In this document: in pieces, positions 1 to 7,077 of the stretch
Position numbering within the stretch: the first letter of the stretch is position 1
Layout of the letters: the number at the start of each line of letters is the position of its first letter
Assembly: GCA_031255395.1 (NCBI GenBank)
Contig: JAIRSQ010000205.1
Coordinates: 1-15,179 of the forward strand
Origin: Spirochaetaceae bacterium
Lineage (GTDB): Bacteria > Spirochaetota > Spirochaetia > Treponematales > Breznakiellaceae
Direction: 5' to 3'
DNA length: 15,179 nt
Notes under the pieces: model-generated
The model's input: only the letters and a program-made list of their open reading frames with translations
The model's database searches: none
What the model was told of the DNA's origin: nothing
Translations under genes and position numbers: made by a program

Positions 1-1167
1 GTCTTCCGCGCCCCCAAGAGCTACACCGGCGAGGACGGGATGGATATCACCTGCCACGGCGGTATCGCGGCGGGCCGCGCCGTGCTGGAAACCCTGCGGC
101 GATGCGGGTTCAGGACGGCACTGCCCGGCGAATTCACGTTTCGGGCATTTATAAACGGCAAAATCGACCTGACCCGCGCCGAAGCGGTGATGGAAATAGT
201 CTCCGCAAAGAGCGACGCGGGGCGCGGGCGGGCGGTAACGCGGCTCTCCGGCGTTTTGGAGCGGGAAATCCGGCACATAAACTCGATTTTGCTGGACGCG
301 CTGACGGAAGTCGAACTGTTGCTGGATTATTCGGAATTGGACGGCGTTACGGCGGAGGACGAGACGCTGCCAAGCAGGGAACGCGTTGCCGAAGCCCTGT
401 CGCGCCTTAGCGCTCTTCAGCGTTCCTACCGTGCCGAAAAACTTTACAGAGACGGAGCGCTCGTTGTGATCGCCGGAAAACCCAACGCCGGAAAATCCAG
501 CCTGTTCAACCTGATGCTGCGAGAGGAACGCGCCATCACGAGCGAGGTCCCGGGCACGACGCGGGATTGGATAGAAGGCTGGATCTCGATAGAAGGCATT
601 CCCGTGCGCATGGTTGACACCGCCGGCCTCCGCGAGGCCGGCGGCAAGGTCGAACGGCTCGGCATTGAGCGCAGTTTCGACAGACTCGGCGAGGCGGATT
701 TAATCGTTTTAACGCTTGACGGCGCGTCCGTGCCCGCCGAAGAACTGGCCCGCGAGGCGGACGCTTTTTCCTCCCGCTGGAGAAAAACTCCCGTCATAGC
801 GGTCTGGAACAAGGCCGATCTTGAACGTCCGCCGGAAACCGGCGGACGCTTCGTCGCCGTCAGCGCGAAGACGGGCGAAGGTTCCGGCGTTCTGTACTCG
901 AACATCGTCCGCGTTTTGTCGGGAGCGGCCGGCGCTCCGGCTGACGGCTCGGGCGTGGCTTTGGGCAGCGGACGGCAGAAGGAACTGATAGACGGAGCCG
1001 TTTCCGCCTTGGAAACGGTCGTCGCTCTGGGCGGCGAGGCTCTTCCCGCCGACCTTGTGGCGCCGTTTATTCGCGAGGCCGTAAACTGTCTGGGCGGGAT
1101 CACGGGCGAGGTCTCAACCGCTGACATTCTCGAAGCCATGTTCAGCCGCTTTTGCGTGGGGAAGTAG
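1..1167 (+). CDS. mnmE: tRNA uridine-5-carboxymethylaminomethyl modification GTPase MnmE (5' end cut by window)
   Basis: MnmE, with MnmG, installs the cmnm5 modification on the wobble uridine (U34) of certain tRNAs, using GTP hydrolysis and a formyl-folate. The frame is open from base 1, where it reads FRAPKSYTGED and ITCHGG, a conserved stretch after the N-terminal folate-binding domain. I estimate about 65 residues are missing upstream, given the usual length near 450. A central GTPase domain follows: P-loop GKPNAGKSS, the GTTRD switch, DTAGLRE, NKAD and the SAK motif. The protein ends in FCVGK, matching the family's C-terminal C-[IV]-G-K with the catalytic Cys. The helical domain flanks the G domain on both sides. 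The gene sits 65 nt ahead of trkA on the same strand and may be co-transcribed with it. The assignment is secure. Two long palindromes lie inside the GTPase domain and are listed separately. Confidence 0.97.
   Translation, partial: VFRAPKSYTGEDGMDITCHGGIAAGRAVLETLRRCGFRTALPGEFTFRAFINGKIDLTRAEAVMEIVSAKSDAGRGRAVTRLSGVLEREIRHINSILLDALTEVELLLDYSELDGVTAEDETLPSRERVAEALSRLSALQRSYRAEKLYRDGALVVIAGKPNAGKSSLFNLMLREERAITSEVPGTTRDWIEGWISIEGIPVRMVDTAGLREAGGKVERLGIERSFDRLGEADLIVLTLDGASVPAEELAREADAFSSRWRKTPVIAVWNKADLERPPETGGRFVAVSAKTGEGSGVLYSNIVRVLSGAAGAPADGSGVALGSGRQKELIDGAVSALETVVALGGEALPADLVAPFIREAVNCLGGITGEVSTADILEAMFSRFCVGK
620..644. repeat. Perfect inverted repeat inside mnmE (11-bp arms)
   Basis: Arms CCGCCGGCCTC (620-630) and GAGGCCGGCGG (634-644) are exactly complementary around a 3-base loop. 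They encode the residues of the DTAGLREAGG switch II segment. The mRNA could fold here. It may simply be a by-product of GC-rich codon choice. Confidence 0.7.
826..848. repeat. Perfect inverted repeat inside mnmE (10-bp arms)
   Basis: CGTCCGCCGG (826-835) and CCGGCGGACG (839-848) are exact complements around an AAA loop. They lie between the NKAD and SAK guanine-recognition motifs, in a loop of the GTPase domain. This is the second such hairpin in the same gene. Confidence 0.7.
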
Positions 1168-1217
1168 GCTGCCATAACCGGATAACAGACGGCCTGCGCC
1201 GGGGAACCGGAAAACTC

Positions 1218-1225
1218 AAGGAGGG
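1218..1225 (+). promoter_or_regulatory. Ribosome binding site that decides the trkA start (ACG)
   Basis: AAGGAGGG is a near-perfect anti-16S match. Seven bases downstream comes ACG at 1233-1235, in frame, followed by the codons for RIIIVGAGMVG. No ATG, GTG or TTG lies in frame at a workable distance. TrkA proteins normally begin M-[KR]-I-I-[IV]-G-A-G, so ACG sits exactly where the initiator should be. Confidence 0.7.
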
Positions 1226-1232
1226 TAACTGT

Positions 1233-2711
1233 ACGCGGATTATAATCGTCGGGGCTGGAATGGTCGGGACGCGGCTGGCAGCCTATCTGATACACGAAAA
1301 ACATGACGTGGCGCTTGTCGAGACTGACGAGGAACGAGTTCTCCACACTTCTAACAGGCTGGATTGTCTTGTGTTGCACGATGACGGGAAAAGCCCTAGC
1401 GCGCTTGAGGATGCGGGGATCGCACGGGCGGACGCGCTGGTGTGCGCCACAGATTCGGACGAGGCAAACATTGTCATCTGCGGTATCGCCGGAACTTACC
1501 GCCGGCAGATACTCAAGATCGCCTGTGTCAGAAACAGAGAGTATCTGGCACTGAATGACCCGTCCCGAGGCGGTAACGTCCCGCGTTCTAAGTCTCCATC
1601 CCTGGATATCGATTTCTTTGTCCATCCGGACGTGGAGACGGCGCGGGCGGCGATGAACGCGATTGATCACGGAGCGATGGGAGACGTGCTGTCGTTTGAC
1701 GATTCGGACTACGAGCTTGGCTCGATAGTGGTCGCGAAGAACAGCGCTCTCGACGGGCTTTCGTTGCGGAATTATCGCGAGGCTGTTCCGGGCGAGACGC
1801 TTGTTACGCTTGTCGAACGGGACGGGAAAAGCTTTCTGCCGGACGGCTCCACGGTTTTGAAGAAAGGTGACCGCGTTCGTATTTTAGCCGAAGGGGACGA
1901 TATGCGCCGCGTGTTCGAACTGGGCGGGAGCTCTGAGTATACTCTCGACAGGATCGGCATAGCGGGCGGAGGAGGAGCGGGCAGGCTGATAGCCGAGGGC
2001 CTGTTGCGGGACAACGGCTCTATGCTGGATTTCGCGGGGAGTTCCGGTTTGCCGCGCCGGAAGAAAGCGTCTGCCGCTGATGTTTTTAAGCGGTTTGTCA
2101 AAAAGAGCAAGCGCAGCGTAACGCTGATAGAAAACGATTACGCGCTCTGCAATGAGCTTGCTGCGGATTTCCCGGACGCTCTGGTGCTTAACGAGGACGT
2201 CAGCGACGAAAGTTTTGTCGCCGAAGAGAGCCTTAACAACCTTGATCTTATCATAACGGCGACTGAGGAGCAGGAATCAAATATTATCACCGCGCTGTAC
2301 CTTAAATCGCGAGGTGTCAAGCGGGCGATAGCGATGGTAAAAAACGACGGTTACAGCTCCATCGCGCGGGGGCTTGGGGTGGATGTCGCTATTTCGGTAA
2401 AGTCAGTCGTGGTTGACGCGATCCTGTCCCGGCTCATTGGCGGCGGGGTTACCGGAGTGCACAGGCTCGGCTCCGGGTCGATCGACGTGTTCGAGATGGA
2501 AATTAAGGCGGGCATGCCCGTCGTTGACCGCTCGATAGCTGATTTTCATGTTAAGTCAGGCAGCCTGTTAATGAACGTGAACCGCGGCGGCAAATCGTTT
2601 ATCCCTCGCGGCGATTATGTGTTCAGGGCCGGGGACAGAATCGTGGTCGCGGTAAAAAGCTCCGGGGAAAAACAACTGGAAAAATTTTTTGGCCGTCCGG
2701 CGGCTCGCTAA
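1233..2711 (+). CDS. trkA: TrkA-type K+ uptake regulatory protein with two RCK modules, ACG start proposed
   Basis: TrkA is the cytoplasmic NAD(H)/nucleotide-binding gating subunit of Trk/Ktr potassium transporters. From the proposed ACG start the product is 492 residues. The first Rossmann fold has GAGMVG near residues 7-12, followed by the acidic strand end VETDEE. A first TrkA_C domain spans about 155-230. A second Rossmann fold has GIAGGGGAGR near 242-251, and a second TrkA_C domain spans about 430-490 (SGSLLMNVNRGG, GDRIVVAV). The family is usually near 455 residues. The excess is largely a basic, Ser/Gly-rich insertion at about 260-294, between the second glycine loop and VTLIEND. A TTG at 1152 inside mnmE would add 27 residues without homology, and the ATG at 1260 would cut through the glycine motif. 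No TrkH membrane partner is in the window. Family is certain; the start is inferred. Confidence 0.9.
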   Translation, partial: TRIIIVGAGMVGTRLAAYLIHEKHDVALVETDEERVLHTSNRLDCLVLHDDGKSPSALEDAGIARADALVCATDSDEANIVICGIAGTYRRQILKIACVRNREYLALNDPSRGGNVPRSKSPSLDIDFFVHPDVETARAAMNAIDHGAMGDVLSFDDSDYELGSIVVAKNSALDGLSLRNYREAVPGETLVTLVERDGKSFLPDGSTVLKKGDRVRILAEGDDMRRVFELGGSSEYTLDRIGIAGGGGAGRLIAEGLLRDNGSMLDFAGSSGLPRRKKASAADVFKRFVKKSKRSVTLIENDYALCNELAADFPDALVLNEDVSDESFVAEESLNNLDLIITATEEQESNIITALYLKSRGVKRAIAMVKNDGYSSIARGLGVDVAISVKSVVVDAILSRLIGGGVTGVHRLGSGSIDVFEMEIKAGMPVVDRSIADFHVKSGSLLMNVNRGGKSFIPRGDYVFRAGDRIVVAVKSSGEKQLEKFFGRPAAR

Positions 2712-2716
2712 GCCTG

Positions 2717-3361
2717 TCAGGATGTCAGCATCCGGCAAATGTCGTTTTCGCTTTTTGCGTTGACAAGAGAGTTTCGGAACTTGGGGCTCTTCAACCTAGC
2801 GTTGAAAAAGGCGATGGTTTGTATATACAGCGCGTATTGAGCGCTACCCGCCGCGACCATTACGATCAGCCGCACCGGATCGCCGTCAAGAGGCAGGAAG
2901 CCTGAAACGGGGGTGCGGCTAACGCCGATTGACACGGCAATATCGGCGATTGAAGGCAGCCGGACATGGGGAATCGCTACCCCCGAACCCATCGCCGCTC
3001 CGAGCAGCGTATTGGGGGAGAGCGCGGCGGCCGCCAGCTCAGCGTGATCGCCTATCTCGGGAGCTTCGCGGAGCTTTTCAAGCAGAACCGCCAGCGCGTT
3101 ATCCTTGTTTTCGGGTTTAAGGATTGATATACGTTCCGGCAACACAATACCGTCCGTATTAATAACAAAACGTTTTTTCGATTTCTTTGACGCGGACATC
3201 CTCTCGTTCATCCAGCGGTCTATGCTTTCCCTCTTGAAATGCCAGACATTCCCTATCTTGCCTGCCGGCAACTCGCCTTTCTGCGCCCAGTCATAGACAG
3301 TGCGCGCCGACACGCGCAAATATTTAGCCGCTTCTTCTATCGTAAGAATACCGTCCATCAT
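2717..3361 (-). CDS. Excisionase-type helix-turn-helix fused to PTS EIIA (PtsN/fructose-type) domain
   Basis: Two domains are joined in a 214-residue protein. Residues 1-52 form a MerR/excisionase-like DNA-binding domain (MDGILTIEEAAKYLRVS, then DWAQKGELPAGKIG and WHFKRESIDRW). After a short basic linker (SASKKSKKR), residues of about 65-214 form a PTS EIIA type-2 domain. It carries the phospho-acceptor motif GSGVAIPHVR, with His about 131. EIIA domains accept phosphate from HPr or NPr, so the protein looks like a phosphorylation-responsive DNA-binding regulator; that role is inference. Tandem ATGs (3361 and 3358) are preceded by only a weak GCGGG site. The longer upstream reading frame overlaps xerC and has no homology, so I excluded it. 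It is the last gene of the minus-strand cluster, 43 nt after xerC and tail-to-tail with trkA. Confidence 0.88.
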   Translation of the reverse strand: MMDGILTIEEAAKYLRVSARTVYDWAQKGELPAGKIGNVWHFKRESIDRWMNERMSASKKSKKRFVINTDGIVLPERISILKPENKDNALAVLLEKLREAPEIGDHAELAAAALSPNTLLGAAMGSGVAIPHVRLPSIADIAVSIGVSRTPVSGFLPLDGDPVRLIVMVAAGSAQYALYIQTIAFFNARLKSPKFRNSLVNAKSENDICRMLTS

Positions 3362-3404
3362 AGGCTTGCCCGCTATGCAAGACTGCGTTAAAACACGGCA
3401 AATG

Positions 3405-4391
3405 TCAATACTCAGGCGCAGGCTGTTGGCGGGGGATTCTGCGCGGTCCGGCTTCGCGGAGTTTACCCTCAGAGAGCGCGGCAAAATCAGGCATGTATTT
3501 TTTGTGCTCTTCCTCCAGACGGGACACGGCGACATGGGTGTATATCTGCGTCGTGGCGATGTCCGCATGGCCTAAAAGTTCCTGCACGGAACGGAGGTCG
3601 GCGCCGCCTGACAGCAGTTCGGTCGCAAAACTGTGGCGCAAAATATGAAGTTTGGAACTAGTGCCGTTTTGCGCGGCAAAGGCGGCATAATTCTTCCAGA
3701 TGCCTTTCCTGCCGAGTCTGCGGCCTGCGCGATTCAGGAACATAGCGCTGGATTTCCTGCCAGCTTTGAGGAGGCGGGGGCGGCCTTCGCGCAAGTAGGC
3801 GAGCAGAGCGGTTTCCGCCGCGGAGCCGAACGGCACGAGCCGCTCCTTGCCGCCCTTGCCGGTAACCCGCACCACCGCCTCTTCAAAAAAGCAGTCGTCA
3901 ACATCCAGTCCCGCCGCCTCCGAGACGCGAAGGCCGGACGAGTACACAAGCTCGAACAGCGCTTTGTCTCGAAGGCCGGCAGGAGTATCAGTCTTTATCA
4001 GTGCAAGCAACGCGTCAACCGCCTTGCCGGAAAGAGCCTCAGGCAACCGCATATCCCGTCTTGGAGCTTCGAGCAACGAGGCGGGATTATCCTTGCGCTG
4101 TCCCTCATCGATGATGAAGCGGTAAAACGAGCGCAACGCCGCAATAGCTTTTGCGGCGCTGCGCGGGCTTATTCCGTCGCGGACAGAGCGTTCGTCGAGA
4201 TAACGCGCCAGAGAATTGCTGTCGGCGGCTACCGCCCCTTCCCCGGCATATTCCAGAAAACGCCGTATCTCGGCAAGATAGGTTTCTACGGAAAGCCGCG
4301 ACAGGCGCTCTACGCTTACGAGTCTTGACCTGAATCGCTCGACAAGAGCCGAATCAGGCGCGGTCCCGCTTGTAAAAGCCGTAGTTTTCAA
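3405..4391 (-). CDS. xerC: Tyrosine recombinase XerC/XerD family
   Basis: This 328-residue site-specific recombinase probably acts with a partner at dif to resolve chromosome dimers at division. The N-terminal SAM-like (core-binding) domain covers about 15-105. The catalytic domain has every expected residue: Arg155 (SSGLRVSE), Lys179 (TGKGGKER), His249 and Arg252 (HILRHSFA), His275 ([10 protein letters not shown]) and the nucleophile Tyr284 (IYTHV). A basic, proline-rich tail of about 30 residues follows. The start is TTG at 4391, inside the last codons of ftsZ, giving a 38-nt overlap, with only a poor ribosome site. I saw no better in-frame start before the core-binding domain, so translation is probably coupled to ftsZ. 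There are no phage genes or attachment repeats nearby, and the conserved place in a division cluster argues for the housekeeping Xer rather than an integrase. XerC versus XerD cannot be settled here. Confidence 0.92.
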   Translation of the reverse strand: MKTTAFTSGTAPDSALVERFRSRLVSVERLSRLSVETYLAEIRRFLEYAGEGAVAADSNSLARYLDERSVRDGISPRSAAKAIAALRSFYRFIIDEGQRKDNPASLLEAPRRDMRLPEALSGKAVDALLALIKTDTPAGLRDKALFELVYSSGLRVSEAAGLDVDDCFFEEAVVRVTGKGGKERLVPFGSAAETALLAYLREGRPRLLKAGRKSSAMFLNRAGRRLGRKGIWKNYAAFAAQNGTSSKLHILRHSFATELLSGGADLRSVQELLGHADIATTQIYTHVAVSRLEEEHKKYMPDFAALSEGKLREAGPRRIPRQQPAPEY

Positions 4392-5553
4392 AAAAACTCA
4401 CGTTGCCGCGCCGCATGACGGTAGGCACGTCAAGGTCGTCGCCACGAACCGCGGACCGCGGCTTAATGTCCGGACCGCCCCGTATTTTTTCCCATTCGTC
4501 ATCGAACAGAAAATCGCTCCGCTTCGTCTCGGCCTTTTCTTCCTCCGCTTGCTTGACGCCTTTCAGTTTTGTGACCGAAGGGTCTTCAAAGCCCGTGGCT
4601 ACGACCGTTACCTTGACAGTGCCGTCCAGAAGAGTCTCGTCAGTGACCAGGCCTGTCTTGATCTGAACGTTTTCATCCGCGAATTCCGTAACCTTGTTTA
4701 CGACATCCTGAAATTCCGGCGGCGAAAAGTCTATGTTCGCGGCAACGTTCACAAGGATATTCCGCGCGCCCTTTATCGAAGACTCTTCAAGCATCGGGTT
4801 GCTCATAGCCGCTTCCGCCGCGTCAACTGCGCGGTTTTCGCCCGATCCAAAGCCGATCCCTATCAAAGCTCCGCCTTGCCCGCGCGTGAATTCTCGCACG
4901 TCCGCAAAGTCGATGTTTATCTCGCCGTGTTTTGTGATCATGTCGGAAATGCCCTGAATGCCCTGGCGCAACACGTCGTCAACCTTAAGGAAAGCATCCG
5001 CCATTGAAGAATGCCTGTCAACTATCTTGTAAACATTCTGGTTGGGGATGGTTATCGTAATGTCTACGACGGAACGAAGTTTTGCAAGCCCCTCCTCCGC
5101 GATAAGCTTTTTTTTCTTGCCTTCGAACTCAAACGGCATCGTTACAACGCCGACCGTGAGCGAGCCGAGCGACTTGGCAATTTCCGCTATAATCGGAGCA
5201 GATCCGGTGCCCGTGCCGCCTCCCATCCCCGTAGTAACGAACACCATGTCCGCGCCGCGCAACGCGTTTTCGATCATCTCGCGGTCTTCCATAGCGGCGT
5301 TTTCACCGACCTCCGGTCTGCCGCCGGCGCCCAGTCCGCTGGTCAGCTTTGACCCGATCGGCAGCTTTGTAAGCGCCTTGCTTTTGTTAAGCGCCTGCAA
5401 ATCCGTGTTCGCCGTTATAAACTGCACATTTTCTAAACCGCATTCGATCATACGGTTTACCGCGTTGGAACCGCCGCCGCCCGTGCCGATCACCTTTATG
5501 ACCGTCTCGTTTTGCCCCGCGATTTCCCCTTCACTAACCCCTAAGATATTCAT
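4354..5553 (-). CDS. ftsZ: Cell division GTPase FtsZ
   Basis: FtsZ is the tubulin homologue that polymerises into the Z-ring at midcell. From the ATG at 5553 the protein has 399 residues. It shows the glycine loop [15 protein letters not shown] (about 21-35), the tubulin signature [10 protein letters not shown] (111-120), and the synergy loop [10 protein letters not shown] (213-222) with its catalytic Asp residues. The C-terminal GTPase-activating domain runs to about 325. A short charged linker leads to the conserved tail peptide [11 protein letters not shown] (372-382), which binds FtsA. An extra 17 residues, with several aromatics, follow that peptide. The start is set by GGGGGA five bases before the ATG; a TTG four codons upstream would lie inside that site. 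The gene follows ftsA after about 258 nt that hold a likely private promoter, and it overlaps xerC by 38 nt. Confidence 0.98.
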   Translation of the reverse strand: MNILGVSEGEIAGQNETVIKVIGTGGGGSNAVNRMIECGLENVQFITANTDLQALNKSKALTKLPIGSKLTSGLGAGGRPEVGENAAMEDREMIENALRGADMVFVTTGMGGGTGTGSAPIIAEIAKSLGSLTVGVVTMPFEFEGKKKKLIAEEGLAKLRSVVDITITIPNQNVYKIVDRHSSMADAFLKVDDVLRQGIQGISDMITKHGEINIDFADVREFTRGQGGALIGIGFGSGENRAVDAAEAAMSNPMLEESSIKGARNILVNVAANIDFSPPEFQDVVNKVTEFADENVQIKTGLVTDETLLDGTVKVTVVATGFEDPSVTKLKGVKQAEEEKAETKRSDFLFDDEWEKIRGGPDIKPRSAVRGDDLDVPTVMRRGNVSFFENYGFYKRDRA

Positions 5554-5597
5554 AATATCCCCCAAATCATCAGCCAGCGCACGCCAGCAAATTTTAA

Positions 5598-5611
5598 TGC
5601 GCTATGCGCTA
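5598..5611. repeat. Tandem 7-bp direct repeat in the ftsZ leader
   Basis: TGCGCTA is repeated twice without a spacer, just downstream of the predicted ftsZ transcription start. It could be part of an operator or leader structure. No known protein site is recognised. Confidence 0.45.
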
Positions 5612-5614
5612 ATT

Positions 5615-5692
5615 TCAGACAGTATACCTAAATTTCACTTTCGTGAAAAGGGGGTATTCAGCGCCGTAACCGGCAAACAGCCGCCTCGCCAT
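5615..5692 (-). CDS. Possible 25-residue leader peptide upstream of ftsZ
   Basis: A short frame begins at ATG 5692 after a strong ribosome site (AGGGGGAG, 2-3 bases before the ATG) and ends with TGA at 5617-5615. It encodes MARRLFAGYGAEYPLF followed by nine more residues. The predicted ftsZ promoter and its palindrome lie within its 3' half, so if transcribed it would be from further upstream (read-through from ftsA). There are no homologues I can name. A weaker overlapping frame (ATG 5780 to stop at 5658, 40 codons) also exists. It could easily be chance. Confidence 0.25.
   Translation of the reverse strand: MARRLFAGYGAEYPLFTKVKFRYTV
5621..5649 (-). promoter_or_regulatory. Putative ftsZ promoter
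   Basis: On the minus strand, TATACT (5626-5621) fits a -10 box. TTTTCA (5649-5644), 17 bases upstream, is a 4-of-6 match to the -35 box. It lies about 70 nt before the ftsZ ATG, in the only large gap inside the division cluster. Motif-based only. Confidence 0.5.
5633..5648. promoter_or_regulatory. 16-bp palindrome overlapping the ftsZ -35 region, possible operator
   Basis: TTTCAC (5633-5638) and GTGAAA (5643-5648) form a perfect inverted repeat around TTTC. It covers the promoter spacer and most of the -35 box, which is a typical place for a repressor. The binding protein is unknown. The HTH-EIIA protein encoded downstream in the same cluster is one speculative candidate. Confidence 0.45.
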
Positions 5693-5811
5693 AGCTCCCC
5701 CTCTCGTTACAAAACCCAGGGCTTTTCCGTTGTCCCTCAATCAGCGGACAGCGACATCCCTCTTCTAGCCTTCTGCACATAACCCCTAACCTTTTTATCC
5801 CTTTCACCTGT

Positions 5812-7077
5812 TCAAAAAAATTCGCGCCTTATCCAGTTGCCTATCTTTCCAAATACGGCTAGCGGGTTCGCTCCGCCAGAGCCGCGCTGAACCGCGTCGA
5901 CGCTTCCAGATTCGGAGCCGCCTTCCCGCTCGTTGCCTTCCAGTACGAGCCCCACTGCGGAGGCATAGGCCGGATTGCGGTACTCGTCTACGAGGCCGCC
6001 GACAGGCAGCGGGTTGCCGATACGAACCGGCAGGCCAAAGACTTCCGAGGCGAGTTCCGACACTCCCGGCATATTTGCGCCGCCGCCTGTAATAACAACG
6101 CCGCCGCTAAGCGTCCTAAGCGGGTAAATCTCTTCGATATTAGCCTTTGCCAGTTGAAATATTTCCGTCATACGCGGCTTTATGATGTTCAAAAGCGTCG
6201 AGCGCGGAATCGGGAACGGGGCGCGTCCGCCCATCCCTTGAACGATAACCGCCTCGTTGGGGTCTTCGAGCAGAAGTTCCCAGCAACAGCCCGCTTCCAG
6301 CTTTACCTTTTCCGCCGTTTCGACGGCAATGTTTTTTACGATTGAAATATCGTTTGTAACCTGGTATCCGCCAGCCGGCACGGAGGAGGCGAAGCAGGCC
6401 GCGCCTTGGGCGTAAACAAGAATGTTCGATGAGCCGCCGCCGAGGTCCAGCAGCACGACGCCCATCTCTTTTTCCTCGTCCGTAAGGACGGCGCGTCCGG
6501 CGGCGAGCGTCTGCAATATAAGGCCGTTCACCCTAAAACCGGCACGATTGACACATTTTACAAGATTCTGAGCGCTCGTCATTGAGCAGGTGATGATATG
6601 AACTTCGCTTTCCAGCCTTACGCCGATCATGTGGAGCGGGTCGCGGATGCCGGGCTGGTTATCAACTATGTAGGTTTGCGGGATCACTTCTAGTATCTGC
6701 CTATCCATCGAAAAATCTACGGCGCGAGCGGCCTCAAGCACGCGGACGACATCGTCTTCGCTAATCTCCCGGCGGTCGCGGCTCTTGCCGTTTACGGCAA
6801 CCACGCCCCGCGAGATGACTCCTTCGGTGTGGCTGCCGTTTATGCCGGTCCAGCAGCTTTCCGCAACCTGGCCGCTCATCAGTTCCGCCGCCTCAACAGC
6901 CGCCGTTACGGAACGCAGAGTCGCCTCGATATTTACGACAACGCCTTTCCGCAGTCCGGTAGAAGGACTCTGTCCCACGCCGGTTACAGAAACGCCCGCG
7001 GGGCCGCGCTCCGCGATAACGGCGCGAACATTTGTCGTGCCTATATCAAGCCCCACAATTATACTAGTTCTGGCCAT
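5812..7077 (-). CDS. ftsA: Cell division protein FtsA, membrane anchor of the Z-ring
   Basis: FtsA is an actin-like ATPase that tethers FtsZ to the membrane and recruits later divisome proteins. The 421-residue length matches the family. Visible motifs are the phosphate-1 loop GLDIGTTNVRAV (about 9-20), the VVLLDLGGGSSNILVY phosphate-2 segment, and the adenosine-binding GGVVITGGGANMPGV near the C-terminus. The last residues, GKIGNWIRREFF (410-421), form the amphipathic membrane-targeting helix. The segment VKLEAGCCWE resembles spirochaete FtsA as I remember it. ATG 7077 follows AAGGA at good spacing and lies inside the end of ftsQ (14-nt overlap), implying coupled translation. A low-complexity Glu/Gly/Ser stretch precedes the helix. 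Confidence 0.97.
   Translation of the reverse strand: MARTSIIVGLDIGTTNVRAVIAERGPAGVSVTGVGQSPSTGLRKGVVVNIEATLRSVTAAVEAAELMSGQVAESCWTGINGSHTEGVISRGVVAVNGKSRDRREISEDDVVRVLEAARAVDFSMDRQILEVIPQTYIVDNQPGIRDPLHMIGVRLESEVHIITCSMTSAQNLVKCVNRAGFRVNGLILQTLAAGRAVLTDEEKEMGVVLLDLGGGSSNILVYAQGAACFASSVPAGGYQVTNDISIVKNIAVETAEKVKLEAGCCWELLLEDPNEAVIVQGMGGRAPFPIPRSTLLNIIKPRMTEIFQLAKANIEEIYPLRTLSGGVVITGGGANMPGVSELASEVFGLPVRIGNPLPVGGLVDEYRNPAYASAVGLVLEGNEREGGSESGSVDAVQRGSGGANPLAVFGKIGNWIRREFF

Noticed and set aside
444..1670. Minus-strand open frame of 408 codons opposite mnmE and trkA
   Set aside because: Low-complexity Arg/Ser/Pro translation lying across two clearly identified genes; no ribosome site or domain.
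3405..4391. Tyrosine recombinase considered as a phage or genomic-island integrase
   Set aside because: No phage genes, tRNA target or attachment repeats nearby; it overlaps ftsZ and matches the Xer housekeeping type in length and motifs.
5042..5782. Long plus-strand open frame (246 codons) opposite ftsZ and the ftsA-ftsZ gap
   Set aside because: The translation is Ser/Pro-rich without domain character and mirrors ftsZ codons for most of its length; typical antisense shadow in GC-rich DNA.
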